Shown here: piece by piece, positions 33,981 through 46,500 of the stretch
Numbering within the stretch: position 1 is the stretch's first letter
Layout: every line of letters begins with the position of its first letter
Source: Xestospongia bergquistia
Taxonomy: Eukaryota; Porifera; Demospongiae; Haplosclerida; Petrosiidae
Length of the DNA: 64,000 nt
NCBI GenBank assembly: GCA_963965975.1
Contig: OZ014414.1
Location: forward strand, 4,191,501 to 4,255,500
Reading direction: 5' to 3'
The notes under the pieces: model-generated
Seen by the model: only the letters and a program-made list of their open reading frames with translations
What the model was told of the DNA's origin: nothing
Database searches by the model: none
Translations under genes and position numbers: made by a program

Positions 33981-35315
33981 ATTTGTAGTATTAGTTTATG
34001 TCAAAATACCAGTTAATGTTATACATTTTTATTGTTAATATACTTACCAATTGTTATTTCCTTCATCTGCATGTATGTGTGTGTGTGTATGTTTAAAATA
34101 ATGTAATATTGTTAAGTTATACAATATGAATGTAACATTACACTGATATCTGTATACCTAGAAGGACAACAAATAATGTTACTTGAGTCTATCACGATGT
34201 AATACATTACTTTACCATGTACCGAGGAACATCATTCGCTCAGAAATACTGCAGGGAAGACTGCCAAATGACTTGGCTAAATGGAATGCAACATACTTTA
34301 GTAACCAGCATATTTACTTAATGAATATTACTCAGACTTGCAACATAGTACTAAATATACTTCTTACTAAAGTCAATATATCACAGAGAAAAGGACTAGT
34401 TTAAAAGTCAAACTTGATATACTAACAGACGTGGAGTACTGCTTCTCTGACCATATTTGTTACTATTGTCTTTCCCTTTTGTTGTAGTCAAGAACATCAT
34501 TATTTGAGATTTACTACAGAGGACACTGTCAAATGGTTTGGCTATATGGAATCCAGTTCCTTATTCTGTCTTGCTTAACAGCCCTGCAAAGGTAAAGTAC
34601 TTACAAGTACAAAAACATAAGCTGACACTCATACAAAAATACACGATATACTAATACACATGGAGTACCGCTACTCTGACCGTATTTATTTGCCCTTGGG
34701 CTGTAGCAAGTAACATCATTGTCTTGGATTGACTTGGCTGAAAGGATATAAAGTCTGGTTGCTAAAATGAAGTAATGCACAAAATATACTGATTACTAAA
34801 GCCTATACCTTACAGAGAAAAGGACTAGTGAGATAGTATGTTTTAAAATGACTAGTTAATAACTTGTATAAACACATTCACAAATGATACAGCACACAAC
34901 TCAAGACTAAATAACACAATATTCATATTTTATAAAGTATGTTGCATAGATAACTTATGGTACACATATGATAATAATATTCATAACTATATGCAACACA
35001 ATAACCAAATAATAATACAGTACCCATTGGTTGCTAAAATGAAGTAATGCTGTCTAAGATTTCTAGTACAAACCTCTAGTACCAACCATTACAAGCTCAT
35101 ACTGAAACAAAAGTTGAGACAATGGAGGTAAATAGGCTTGTACTAAATAGAAAAACTTGACTAATGTTATTCAGACATTGTATTAAATATACTGGTTACT
35201 AAATTCTATATACTACGGAGAAAAGGAACACTCAGATATGTTTGTAAATGACTTACGACAGACTTAGTACAGACAACAGATGCACTAAAACTAAGAGATA
35301 AAGCTCAATGAACTA

Positions 35316-35641
35316 TAGGCTGTCCAAGTTGAGTAGAGCCACACAGATGTGTGAATAACTTTGCCTTTTTACGTGCTATCAACATGAAACTTGCACTATC
35401 GATTTAGCTCACAAATGCACATTTTATATATAAAATTTGGCTCTCTAGCACTGCGAGAAAGTACCAAACTAGAAAACTCCATACATTTTCAATGGCATAC
35501 ATTTCACAAACTTCAAATTGCAGACCTTCGAGGGTTTAATAAAAAACAATTTTTGCTTTGAGAAGTCACCCATCTATCACTTGGAAATTAAAAATTACAA
35601 TTCTAATTATAAGAACAAATGGTATATTATAACAATTATTA
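35316..35641 (-). mobile_element. Diverged end of the 19315-type TIR element
   Basis: The reverse complement of the right end of the 794-bp element at 19315-20108: terminus TAGGCTGTCCAAGTTGAG, then GTGTGAATAACTTTGCC, TTTTACGTGCTATC, ATTTTATATATAAAATTTGG and AATTACAATTCTAATTATAA in order. It is preceded by TA. Only about 325 bp is present because a piggyBac element interrupts it at a TTAA. Confidence 0.85.
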
Positions 35642-38100
35642 TTAACCCTTTACCGACCAAGGTTGCAGATTTGCAACTTTTTGGAACATGCACGAAACGA
35701 CCAAGGTTGCAAATTTGCAACTTTAATACCAAGTGCTGAAGAAGGAATGCACTCAGTCCGAAATCCTCATTAATATCTATGGAACGAAAATAAGATTTAT
35801 CAATAAAATGACCTTAGTTTTATTAAGAATTGCAATCAACGTCGTCGTAATTGAGCGCGATATTTATACGCAAATAATTTCATCAAACAGCTGCCACACC
35901 CAGCCATAAATTAGTTCTCAGCTGCCACACCCAGCCATAAATTTAGCTCTCAGCAGTAATTAGCCATGAATTACAGAGCAGAAGATATTGTTGAAATGAT
36001 TGAAAACGAATGGAAAATTGGTGGTGAGGTTATTTGTGAGTATAGTGACGATGATTTTGACGTGGAAGAGGAAGAAGAGATTGAATACAAAAGGTAAAAA
36101 AAATTGTTGTTATATAGTATAATATATAATAGTTATTATTGTATATATAATATGTATAATAATGTGTATGCAGTAACAATATTATTGCATTATAATTAGA
36201 AAAACAAACTAAACACTAAGTACTTTTCATTCCATTTTCTTTTACACAGAATGGACACCGACGAAAATCTGGAAAGGTAAGATCAAAAGAAAGAATTATT
36301 ATAACCATGTCTACTGCTTCTGTTATTATACCAACACTCCAAATAAGTCTTTGATGCTTGTCTTTTCTAATTCTATAGTTGTGATGCTATGGAGATTGAT
36401 GAACCATTTGAATTTGAGTCAGGTGAATCCTTTTTGAGTCAACTAAAACTGGCCTTACTACTGACAGGCCTACTACTGTCCTTCCCTGTACTGTTCCTTG
36501 TGAACCTACAGTTCCCCTCTCTCATACCCTACTTGGTATCTTCCATTTACTTTTCACTCCTGCTCTAATCAATATGATTGCTGAGCAAACTAATGTATAC
36601 GCTCGAGAAGTGCTATCAACTTATGCCTACGAGAGATTTGACCAAGTAACACCGCTTGAAATTCAAGCGTATTTTGGATTCATGATTCTAATGGGAATCA
36701 ATCAATTACCATGCCTTTATCATTACTGGAAATTAGATCCAACTTACTATTACTCCCCAGTAGCAGACAGGACATCTCTAAGACGATTCTTGGAAATCTC
36801 TCGGTTTCTCCATTTCACGCAGAATGAATCCTATTCAGTTCAGCGAACAGATCCTAGCTATGATCGTCTTTGGAAAATCCGACCGGTGATAACTTCCATA
36901 TCAGAGAGGTTTTTGGAGATATATAATCCTCACAGTCCAGCTCAATTGATGAGGCCATGATCCCCTTCAATTGATGATCCTCTCTCAAGCAATATCTTCC
37001 CAAAAAACCTACAAAGAGTGGGATAAAAGTCTGGATGAGAGCATATGCTATAAATGGCTATGTTTCTCAATTTCAGGTGTACCTTGGCAAAGTGGGAGGC
37101 AGGTCGGAAACACATATACATGAACGGGTTGTGAAAGATCTAACCAGGAATCATGTTGGCAAACACTATACAGTGTACTGCGATAACTTTTTCACCAGTG
37201 TACAGCTCTTCAATGACCTTCTAAAGGACTCGATCTATGCATGCGGCACCATTCGATCAAATCGAGTAGGCTATCCTGATGAATTTAAGCCTTTTCTTAA
37301 GAAGGGACTACCAGAGAGGGGAGATTACAAGACAATTGAAAAAGAAAATTGCATTTTCTCATTGTGGCAAGACAACAAAACAGTAAGTGTTCTCTCTACC
37401 AACTGCAGAAATGAAGAAGGCACAGTAACCAGAAAACAAAAGGATGGCACAAGAAAAACTTTCACCTGCCCCTTGAATGTTATTGACTACAACAAGTATA
37501 AGTGAGGGGTTGATTGCAATGACCAGCTACGACACTACTACTGTGTACGACTGAAAAGCCACAAATTCTACAAAAACATTTTTTGGTTTTTATTTGAACT
37601 CACTTTAGCAATTGCCTACATCCTTCACAGGTACGTACCATCAACAGGGCATGTATACCATCAATACATTGACTTCAGGTCAGAGTTGGCAAAACAGCTA
37701 ATTGGGAATTATAACGGTCGAAAAGTTAGAGGTCGCCCTTCCTCTGCTATTCATCCCTCAGTACCAACTCTACACTTCCCAATGAAGGCAGCAAAGCGAA
37801 GCAAATGCTCTCATTGCTACAGGAAGGGAAAACAATTGAAGTGGACACAGTGGGAATGCCAAATGTGCAAAAAAAACCTATGCCACACAGGAAAACCAGA
37901 TAGTGACTGTTTCCTAGCATTTCACAATTATTAGTATTATGTAGTCTACACACACACACTCATAGTATCATATCCTCATGCTATTTACGTACTAAATTAT
38001 GTTATACACATTTTACTCTACAAATGCACTTCAAAGCGCTTCTTTGTTCTATACAAATACAAGTAATATATGAAACTAACTTTCAATCATAAAGTAGCCC
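35642..38100 (+). mobile_element. piggyBac-like transposon, copy A
   Basis: Starts at TTAA (35642-35645) with CCCTTTACCGACCAAGGTTG, a terminus typical of piggyBac elements, which insert at TTAA and begin C-C-C-T. A subterminal direct repeat ACCAAGGTTGCARATTTGCA occurs twice (about 35656 and 35700). The matching 3' terminus could not be identified; the right edge given is approximate. The transposase gene inside is broken. Confidence 0.75.
35966..37934 (+). pseudogene. piggyBac-like transposase, copy A, broken
   Basis: ATG at 35966 opens an acidic leader exon (35966-36093), then a 27-bp exon (36250-36276) and a third exon from 36379. Their splice phases match (AG|GT donors, CACAG and CTATAG acceptors). 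The core follows: ITSISERFLEIYNPHS, then a frame change near 36930 to IDEAMIPF (first catalytic Asp), TVYCDNFFTSVQLFNDLL (second), and GVDCNDQLRHYY (third). The C-terminal cysteine-rich domain has CSHC, WECQMC, LCHTG and a final Cys/His. Breaks: a frame shift at about 36420-36450, another near 36930, double TGA at 36972-36977, and TGA at 37502-37504. In active relatives this DDD enzyme excises without footprint at TTAA; this copy cannot make the full protein. Confidence 0.88.
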
Positions 38101-39349
38101 TAGAATAGAACACAATCAAATGCTGTCAGTAAACAAATAAATGTAAACGTAGCCCTTGATCGCGAATTTCGCTACCAACTTCCCTTTATGATGACAAGAT
38201 CTTGGACAACGTTTCACTATCCTTTTGACTCTTCGTAGAACACAACATGCTAACTTTACTTCGAGCAAAGGCAAACGCGTTCACATCACTAACCTTACAT
38301 TTCTTTCCCTCTACAAACCACAGAAATAATTTGGTCACGGTGTGCGTTTGCGCATGCCAAACCACCTAGTAATAATGATAAAATATTTAATGATAATTAT
38401 TGCTGTGTCACTCACAAATATCACAGCTTTAGCACCTTCATTTAGTAAAGCTCATTGAATTTAAAGTCAAGCTATATATACTAACACACTTCACTGTATT
38501 TACTTACCCTTGGGCTATAGCGAGTAACATTATTGTCTTGGATTTACTGCAGAGAAAACTTTCAAATGATTTGGCTGAATGGAATCTGGTTCCTTTTTCT
38601 ATCTTGCTAAATAGCCCTGTAGAAATAAAGTCATGAATCTTTGGCTGCTAAAACGAAGTAACGATGAACTAAACAAAGGGCTAAAGCTCATTGAATTTAA
38701 AGTCAAGCTATATATACTAATATGCTTGACTGTATTTACTTGCCCTTGGGCTATAGCAAGGAACATTATTGTCTTGGATTTACTGCAGAGAACACTGTCA
38801 AATGACCTGGCTGAATGAAATCCAGTTCCTTCTTATGTCTTGCTAAATAACCCTGCTAAAATAAAGTCATGACTCCATGTTTGCTAAAACAAAGTAATAC
38901 TGTCTAAGATTTCTAGCACAAAATATTACAACGTGATTACAAATGCACTAAACTAAGGGCTAAAGCTCATTGAATTTAAACTCAAGCTATATATACTAAC
39001 ACACTTCACTGTATTTACTTGCCCTTGGGCTATAGTGAGGAACATTATTGTCTTGGATTTACTGCAGAGAACACTGTCAAATGATTTGGCTGAATGGAAA
39101 CTAGTTCCTTCTTCTGTTTTGGTAAACAGCCCTGTAGAAATGAAGTTGTGAATGATTGGTTGCTAAAACGAAGTAATGCTGTCTAGGATTTCTAGTACAA
39201 ATCTTTACAAGCTGATACTGATACCAAAGAAGACACAATGGGGGTTAAAAGCCCTGCAGAAATAAAGTCGTACTCATTGGTTGCGAAAACGCTAAGATTT
39301 CTAGTAGACATCGTGACAAGCTTACTGATGTTATCTTTAGTCTTATATG

Positions 39350-41230
39350 AGGCTCCAACTGTATAATATCCTTCAGCAACAGCTGGTACAAGAATTACAT
39401 CTGCTTTTGCTCTTCCAATAATTGAAATGCCTCCTCTACGATCTCAACTGAAATACTAGGTATATCAGAACCCACCTAATAATAAAGATAAAATATTTAA
39501 TGATAGTTATTGCTGTGTCACTCACAAATATCACAATTTTAGCAGCTTCATTTAGTAAAGCTCATTGAATTTAAAGTCAAGCTATATATACTAACACATT
39601 TCACTGTATTTAATTGCCCTTAGGCTATAGCAAGGAACATTATTGTCTTGGATTTACTGCAGAGAACACCGTCAAATGTTTTGGCTGAATGGAATCCAGT
39701 TCCTTCTTATGTCTTGCTAAATAACCCTGCTAAAATAAAGTCATGACTCCATGTTTGCTAAAACAAAGTAATACTGTCTAAGATTTCTAGCACAAAATAT
39801 TACAACGTGATTACAAATGCACTAAACTAAGGGCTAAAGCTCATTGAATTTAAACTCAAGCTATATATACTAACACACTTCACTGTATTTACTTGCCCTT
39901 GGGCTATAGTGAGGAACATTATTGTCTTGGATTTACTGCAGAGAACACCGTCAAATGATTTGGCTGAATGGAAACTAGTTCCTTCTTCTGTTTTGGTAAA
40001 CAGCCCTGTAGAAATGAAGTTGTGAATGATTGGTTGCTAAAACGAAGTAATGCTGTCTAGGATTTCTAGTACAAATCTTTACAAGCTGATACTGATACCA
40101 AAGAAGACACAATGGGGGTTAAAAGCACTGCAGAAATAAAGTCGTACTCATTGGTTGCGAAAACGCTAAGATTTCTAGTAGACATCGTGACAAGCTTACT
40201 GATGTTATCTTTAGTCTTATATGAGGCTCCAACTGTATAATATCCTTCAGCAACAGCTGGTACAAGAATTACATCTGCTTTTGCTCTTCCAATAATTGAA
40301 ATGCCTCCTCTACGATCTCAACTGAAATACTAGGTATATCAGAACCCACCTAATAATAAAGATAAAATATTTAATGATAGTTATTGCTGTGTCACTCACA
40401 AATATCACAATTTTAGCAGCTTCATTTAGTAAAGCTCATTGAATTTAAAGTCAAGCTATATATACTAACACATTTCACTGTATTTAATTGCCCTTAGGCT
40501 ATAGCAAGGAACATTATTGTCTTGGATTTACTGCAGAGAACACCGTCAAATGTTTTGGCTGAATGAAATCCAGTTCCTTCTTATGTCTTGCTAAATAACC
40601 CTGCTAAAATAAAGTCATGACTCCATGTTTGCTAAAACAAAGTAATACACTCTAAGATTTCTAGCACAAAATATTACAACGTGATTACAAATGCACTAAA
40701 CTAAGGGCTAAAGCTCATTGAATTTAAACTCAAGCTATATATACTAACACACTTCACTGTATTTACTTGCCCTTGGGCTATAGTGAGGAACATTATTGTC
40801 TTGGATTTACTGCAGAGAACACTGTCAAATGATTTGGCTGAATGGAAACTAGTTCCTTCTTCTGTTTTGGTAAACAGCCCTGTAGAAATGAAGTTGTGAA
40901 TGATTGGTTGCTAAAACGAAGTAATGCTGTCTAGGATTTCTAGTACAAATCTTTACAAGCTGATACTGATACCAAAGAAGACACAATGGGGGTTAAAAGC
41001 CCTGCAGAAATAAAGTCGTACTCATTGGTTGCGAAAACGCTAAGATTTCTAGTAGACATCGTGACAAGCTTACTGATGTTATCTTTAGTCTTATATGAGG
41101 CTCCAACTGTATAATATCCTTCAGCAACAGCTGGTACAAGAATTACATCTGCTTTTGCTCTTCCAATAATTGAAATGCCTCCTCTACGATCTCAACTGAA
41201 ATACTAGGTATATCAGAACCCACCTAATAA
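39350..41230 (+). repeat. ~875-bp tandem unit inside copy A
   Basis: Three near-identical units, each containing GAGGCTCCAACTGTATAATA and ACTAGGTATATCAGAACCCA, spaced about 872-877 bp. Copy B of the duplication has two. Confidence 0.88.
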
Positions 41231-43110
41231 TAAAGATAAAATATTTAATGATAGTTATTGCTGTGTCACTCACAAATATCACAATTTTAGCAGCTTCATT
41301 TAGTAAAGCTCATTGAATTTAAAGTCAAGCTATATATACTAACACATTTCACTGTATTTAATTGCCCTTAGGCTATAGCAAGGAACATTATTGTCTTGGA
41401 TTTACTGCAGAGAACACCGTCAAATGTTTTGGCTGAATGGAATCCAGTTCCTTCTTCTGTCTTGCTAAACAGCCTGTAGAAATAAAGTCGTGACTCATTG
41501 GTTGCTACTAAAGAAGTAATGCTTCTAAGATTTCTAGTACAAACCTTTACAAGCTGATACTGATACCAGAGAAGACACAATGGGGGTGAAAAGACTTTTA
41601 TACTGGTTATTAAAGTGTATATATTACAGAGACAAGGAAACGTGATATATGTTTTAAAATGACTTATTACAGGCTTAGTTAAGATAACAAATGCACTAGA
41701 ACTAAGGACAAAAGCTCATTGAATTTAAAGTCAAGCTAGATATACTAACACAAATGAAGTATTGATACACTGACTGTATTTACTTGCCCATGGGCTGTAG
41801 CGAGGAACATTATTGTCTTGGATTTACTGCAGAGACCACTGTCAAATGATTTGGCTGAATGGAATCTGGTTCCTTCTTCTATCTTGCTAAACAGCCCTGT
41901 AGAAAGAAAGTCATGAATCTTTGTTGGCTAAAACGAAGTAACGATGCACTAAACTGAAGGCTAAAGCTCATTGAATTTAAAGTCAAGCTATATATACTAA
42001 CACACTTGACTGTATTTACTTGCCCTTGGGCTATAGCGAGGAACATTATTGCTAAAATGAAGTAATGCAGTCTAAGATTTCTAGTATAACCATTACAAAC
42101 ACATTCACATATGATATCGGACAATACTCAAGACTCAATAAAATCTCTACAATATGCACATTTTATAATATAAAGTGCATAGATAACTTATGGGACAGGA
42201 AGTCTACACATGATAATCATATTCATAAGTATACACAATACAATAACCAACCAATAATACAGCACAAGCTGATACTGACACAAACGTAGAGACAGTGAGG
42301 GTAAACAGCCCTGCAGAAATAAAGTTGTGACAAAACATTACAAGCTAATACTGATACAAAAGTAGACACAATAGGTTTAAAAGGGCTTGTACTAAATAAA
42401 AACACTTGACTAACTACTCATATAATGGTAGACATAATGGGGCTAAATAGGCTTGTAGTGATAAAACAATTGACTAATATTATTCAGACTTCCTACATTG
42501 TACTAAATATACTGGTTACTAAAGTTTATATATTAGAGAAAAGGAATAGTCAGATGTGTTTCCAAATGACTTATCAGATGCACTAAAACTAAGGGCTAAA
42601 ACTGACTCAATTTCTTTTGTTCTAGCGAGTAACATCATCGTATAAGATTTATTGCAGACAAGACTGTGAAATCACTTGGCTGCATGTAATACAGTTCCTT
42701 CTTCTGTCTTGCTCCACAGCCCTGCAGACGTAAAGTCCTGACAGATTGGTTTCTAAAATGAAGTAATGCTGTCTAAGATTTTTAATACAAACCTTTACAA
42801 GCTGATACTGATACCAAAGCAGACACAATCAGGGTAAAAAGCCTTTTAAAAACACTTGAATATTATTATTGAGACTTGCTACATTGACTGGCAGTACTTG
42901 TTACTACTGTTTTTTCCTTCTGTTCTAGCAAGGAATTTCATTGTCTCGGATTTACTGCAGAGAACACTGTCAAATGCTTGCCTGTTGGAATCCAGTTCTT
43001 TCTTTTGTCTTGTTAAACAGCCCTGCAGAAGTAAAGTCCTGACACATTGATTGCTAAAATGAAGTAATGCAGTCTATCATTTCTAGTACAAACCACTGTA
43101 CTTTAGATTA

Positions 43111-43338
43111 TTGGTGATAGCTACTTGTAGTAACTTTTCTGCTGCTCTATTATATGCTATAAATCAGCTAGGAAAGCCAAATCTATCTTTTAAAGAAGAG
43201 CAGATCTTTTCTATTGTAGCTATACATAACGGAAAAGATGTCTTCGTGTGGTTACCAACTGGTTTTGGAAAGAGTTTGTGTTTCAAAATCCTCCCTTTCA
43301 TGATGGATTACAAGCTAGGTTATGAACCAACTGCTTGA
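43111..43338 (+). pseudogene. RecQ-like helicase N-terminal fragment, copy A
   Basis: 75 codons read FSAALLYAINQLGKPNLSF, then KEEQIFSIVAIHNGKDVFVW and LPTGFGKSLCFKILPF. This is the start of a superfamily-2 helicase of RecQ type: the Gln of motif 0 (K-E-E-Q), then Walker A (L-P-T-G-x-G-K-S), where RecQ proteins usually have Tyr or Met before G-K-S. It stops at TGA before DEAH and motif III, so it has no helicase activity. The piece is embedded in exon-cassette array DNA and is followed 150 bp later by a MITE end. It may have been captured by a transposon. Copy B is identical. Confidence 0.7.
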
Positions 43339-43484
43339 ATTCCTCTAGGTCTACAACAGATTTCTCTTGAGACACAATTCGAAGTTTGCACTTCATAAAA
43401 ATATATGAAGAGAGACTATCATATCATGTCCAGAAACAATAACATCAAGTAAAGCAGTTATTCACGAACCCCAATTATTTCACA

Positions 43485-43721
43485 TTCCAACAGCACTGAA
43501 CAAATTTGTTGCTCTTTCGGCTTCCACTAAATAAATCTCTGCATTACTGACAAACACTCGTGCTTAAACTCGTGTAGTGAAAAAAACGTCATCAATATAA
43601 ACCCGACCCATCAATTCGTCATTTAATTTAAAATGTGTCATTATGATGTCAATAATTATGTGCATGCGCAAGCAGTAATGACCAGGCTCTTTTCTACCGC
43701 GAAAGTCTGGGTACGAGGCTA
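43485..43721 (-). mobile_element. MITE end fragment, copy A
   Basis: The reverse complement of the left part of the 31063 MITE, from TCCAACAGCACTGAAC through the TIR ending GGGTACGAGGCTA. The other TIR is not visible. The right flank is GTACTAAAT, the same sequence used as target at 56133. Confidence 0.8.
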
Positions 43722-45657
43722 GTACTAAATAAAAACATTCGACTAATTTTATTGAGACTTGCTACATTGTACAAAATATATTGGTTACTAAAGTCTTTAT
43801 ATTACAGAGAAAAGGACTAGTGAGATATTATATTTCAAAAAGACTTACAATAGGCTTAGTTAAGAAAACAAATGCACTAAAACTAAGGACTAAAGCTCAC
43901 TGAATTTAAAAGTCATGCTACATATACTACAGCACATGGAGTACTGCTTCTCTGACTGTATTTGTTACTACTATCTTTCCATTTCTAGTACAAACCTTTT
44001 CAAGCTGATACTGATACCAAAGCAGACACAATGGGGGGAAAAAGCCTTTTAAAAATACTTGATTAATATTATTCAGACTTCCTACATTGTACTAAATATA
44101 CTGGTTATAGGTGAGATATTACATTATGAAATGACATATTACAGGTTTAGTTAAGATAACAAATGCACTAAAACTAAGGGCTAAAGCTCATTGAATTTAA
44201 AGTCAAGCTAAATATACTAATGCACAATGGGACAATGACACAGTGGGAGTAAAAAGCCTTTCAAAAACACTTTACTAATATTATTCAGATTTCCTACATT
44301 GCACTAAATATACTGGTTACTAAAGTATATATTAGAGAGAAAAGATACAGTCAGATATGTTTTCAAATGACAGGCTTAGTTTTTGTGTGTCTGACTGAAT
44401 TTGAAACTCAAGCTACATATACTAACTCACATGGAGTACTGCTTACGTGAACGTATTTGTTACTACTGTCTTTCCCTTTCGTTGTAGCGTTTACTACACT
44501 GGAGACAGTCAAAAGACTTGGCTGCATGGAATCCAGTTCCTTCTTCTGTCTTGCTAAACAGCCCTGCAGAAGTAATGCCCTGACCCATTTGCTACTAAAG
44601 AAGTAATGCTGTCTAAGATTTCTAGTACAAACCTGGGGGTAAAAAGCCTTTTGTACTGGTTATTAAAGTGTATATATTACAGAGACAAGGAAACGTGACA
44701 TATGTTTTAAAATGACTTATTACAGGCTTAGTTAAGATAACAAATGCACTAAAACTAAGGACTAAAGTTCATTGAATTTAAAGTCAAGCTAGATATACTA
44801 ACACAAATGAAGTATTGATACACTGACTGTATTTATTTCCTAATGGGCTGTAGCGAGGAACATTAGTGTCTCGAATTTACTGCAGAGAACACTGTCAAAT
44901 GATTTGGCTGGATGGAATCTGTTTCCTTCTTCTATCTTGCTAAACAGCCCTGTAGAAAGAAAGTCATGAATCTTTGGTTGCTAAAACGAAGTAACGATGC
45001 GCTGAACTAAGGGCTAAAGCTCATTGAATTTGAATTTAAAGTCAAGCTATATATACTAACACACTTGACTGTATTTACTTGCCCTTGGGCTATAGCAAGG
45101 AACATTATTGTCTTGGATTTACTGCAGAGAACACTGTCAAGTGATTTGGCTGAATGGAATCTAGTTCCTTCTTCTGTTTTGCTAAACAGCCCTGTGGAAA
45201 TAAAGTTGTGAATGATTCGTTGCTAAAACAAAGTAATGCTGTTTAAGATTTCTTGTACAAACATTTACAAGCTGATACTAATACCAAAGAAGACACGATG
45301 GGGGTAAAAGTCTTTTAAAAACACTTGACTAATATTATTCAGACTTGCTACATTGTACTAAATATACTGGTTATTAAAGTGTATATATTACAGAGACAAG
45401 GATAGGTGACATATATGTTTTGAAATGACTTATTACAGGCTTAGTTAAGATAACAAATGCACTAAACTAAGGGCTAAAGCTCATTAAATTTAAAGTCAAC
45501 CTATATATACTAACACCCTTGACTGTATTTCATTGGCCTTGGGCTATAGCGAGGCTCCAACTGTATAATATCCTCCGGCAACAGCTGGTACAAGAATTAC
45601 ATCTGCTTTTGCTCTTCCAGCAATTGAAATGCCTCCTCTACGATCTCAACTGAAATA

Positions 45658-46500
45658 GTGGGAGGCAGGTCGGAAACACATATACATGAACGGGTTGTGA
45701 AAGATCTAACCAGGAATCATGTTGGCAAACACTATACAGTGTACTGCGATAACTTTTTCACCAGTGTACAGCTCTTCAATGACCTTCTAAAGGACTCGAT
45801 CTATGCATGCGGCACCATTCGATCAAATCGAGTAGGCTATCCTGATGAATTTAAGCCTTTTCTTAAGAAGGGACTACCAGAGAGGGGAGATTACAAGACA
45901 ATTGAAAAAGAAAATTGCATTTTCTCATTGTGGCAAGACAACAAAACAGTAAGTGTTCTCTCTACCAACTGCAGAAATGAAGAAGGCACAGTAACCAGAA
46001 AACAAAAGGATGGCACAAGAAAAACTTTCACCTGCCCCTTGAATGTTATTGACTACAACAAGTATAAGTGAGGGGTTGATTGCAATGACCAGCTACGACA
46101 CTACTACTGTGTACGACTGAAAAGCCACAAATTCTACAAAAACATTTTTTGGTTTTTATTTGAACTCACTTTAGCAAATGCCTACATCCTTCACAGGTAT
46201 GTACCATCAACAGGGCATGTATACCATCAATATATTGACTTCAGGTCAGAGTTGGCAAAACAGCTAATTGGGAATTATAACGGTCGAAAAGTTAGAGGTC
46301 GCCCTTCCTCTGCTATTCATCCCTCAGTACCAACTCTACACTTCCCAATGAAGGCAGCAAAGCGAAGCAAATGCTCTCATTGCTACAGGAAGGGAAAACA
46401 ATTGAAGTGGACACAGTGGGAATGCCAAATGTGCAAAAAAAACCTATGCCACACAGGAAAACCAGATAGTGACTGTTTCCTAGCATTTCACAATTATTAG
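45658..46500 (+). pseudogene. piggyBac-like transposase 3' part, copy B
   Basis: Contains the second catalytic block (TVYCDNFFTSVQLFNDLL), the third region after a TGA at 46068-46070 (GVDCNDQLRHYY) and the cysteine-rich C-terminus ending at TAG 46498-46500. The first catalytic Asp and all upstream exons are missing because the duplication starts within the gene. The TGA is the same one as in copy A, so the gene was already dead when copied. Only a few silent or near-silent differences separate the copies. Confidence 0.88.

Larger units (their letters stand above)
37091..44220 (+). repeat. Segmental duplication, copy A (~7.1 kb)
   Basis: Nearly identical to 45657-51885. The offset is 8566 bp at the piggyBac end and 7679 bp after about 41300, because copy A holds one extra unit of about 870 bp (units near 39350, 40226, 41098 against two in copy B). 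Differences elsewhere are rare single bases and a small indel near 38150. It starts inside the piggyBac transposase and ends at CTAAATATACTAA. Confidence 0.92.

Noticed and set aside
37747-37959. Minus-strand ORF over the piggyBac cysteine-rich domain, and its copy at 46313-46525
   Set aside because: Antisense of a recognised domain; duplicated only because the segment is.
38633-38818. Array ORF called as a stand-alone gene, with similar ORFs at 47132, 42065, 49744 and 41879
   Set aside because: They cross the putative intron and exon-like parts of the array unit and are not conserved across units as single frames.
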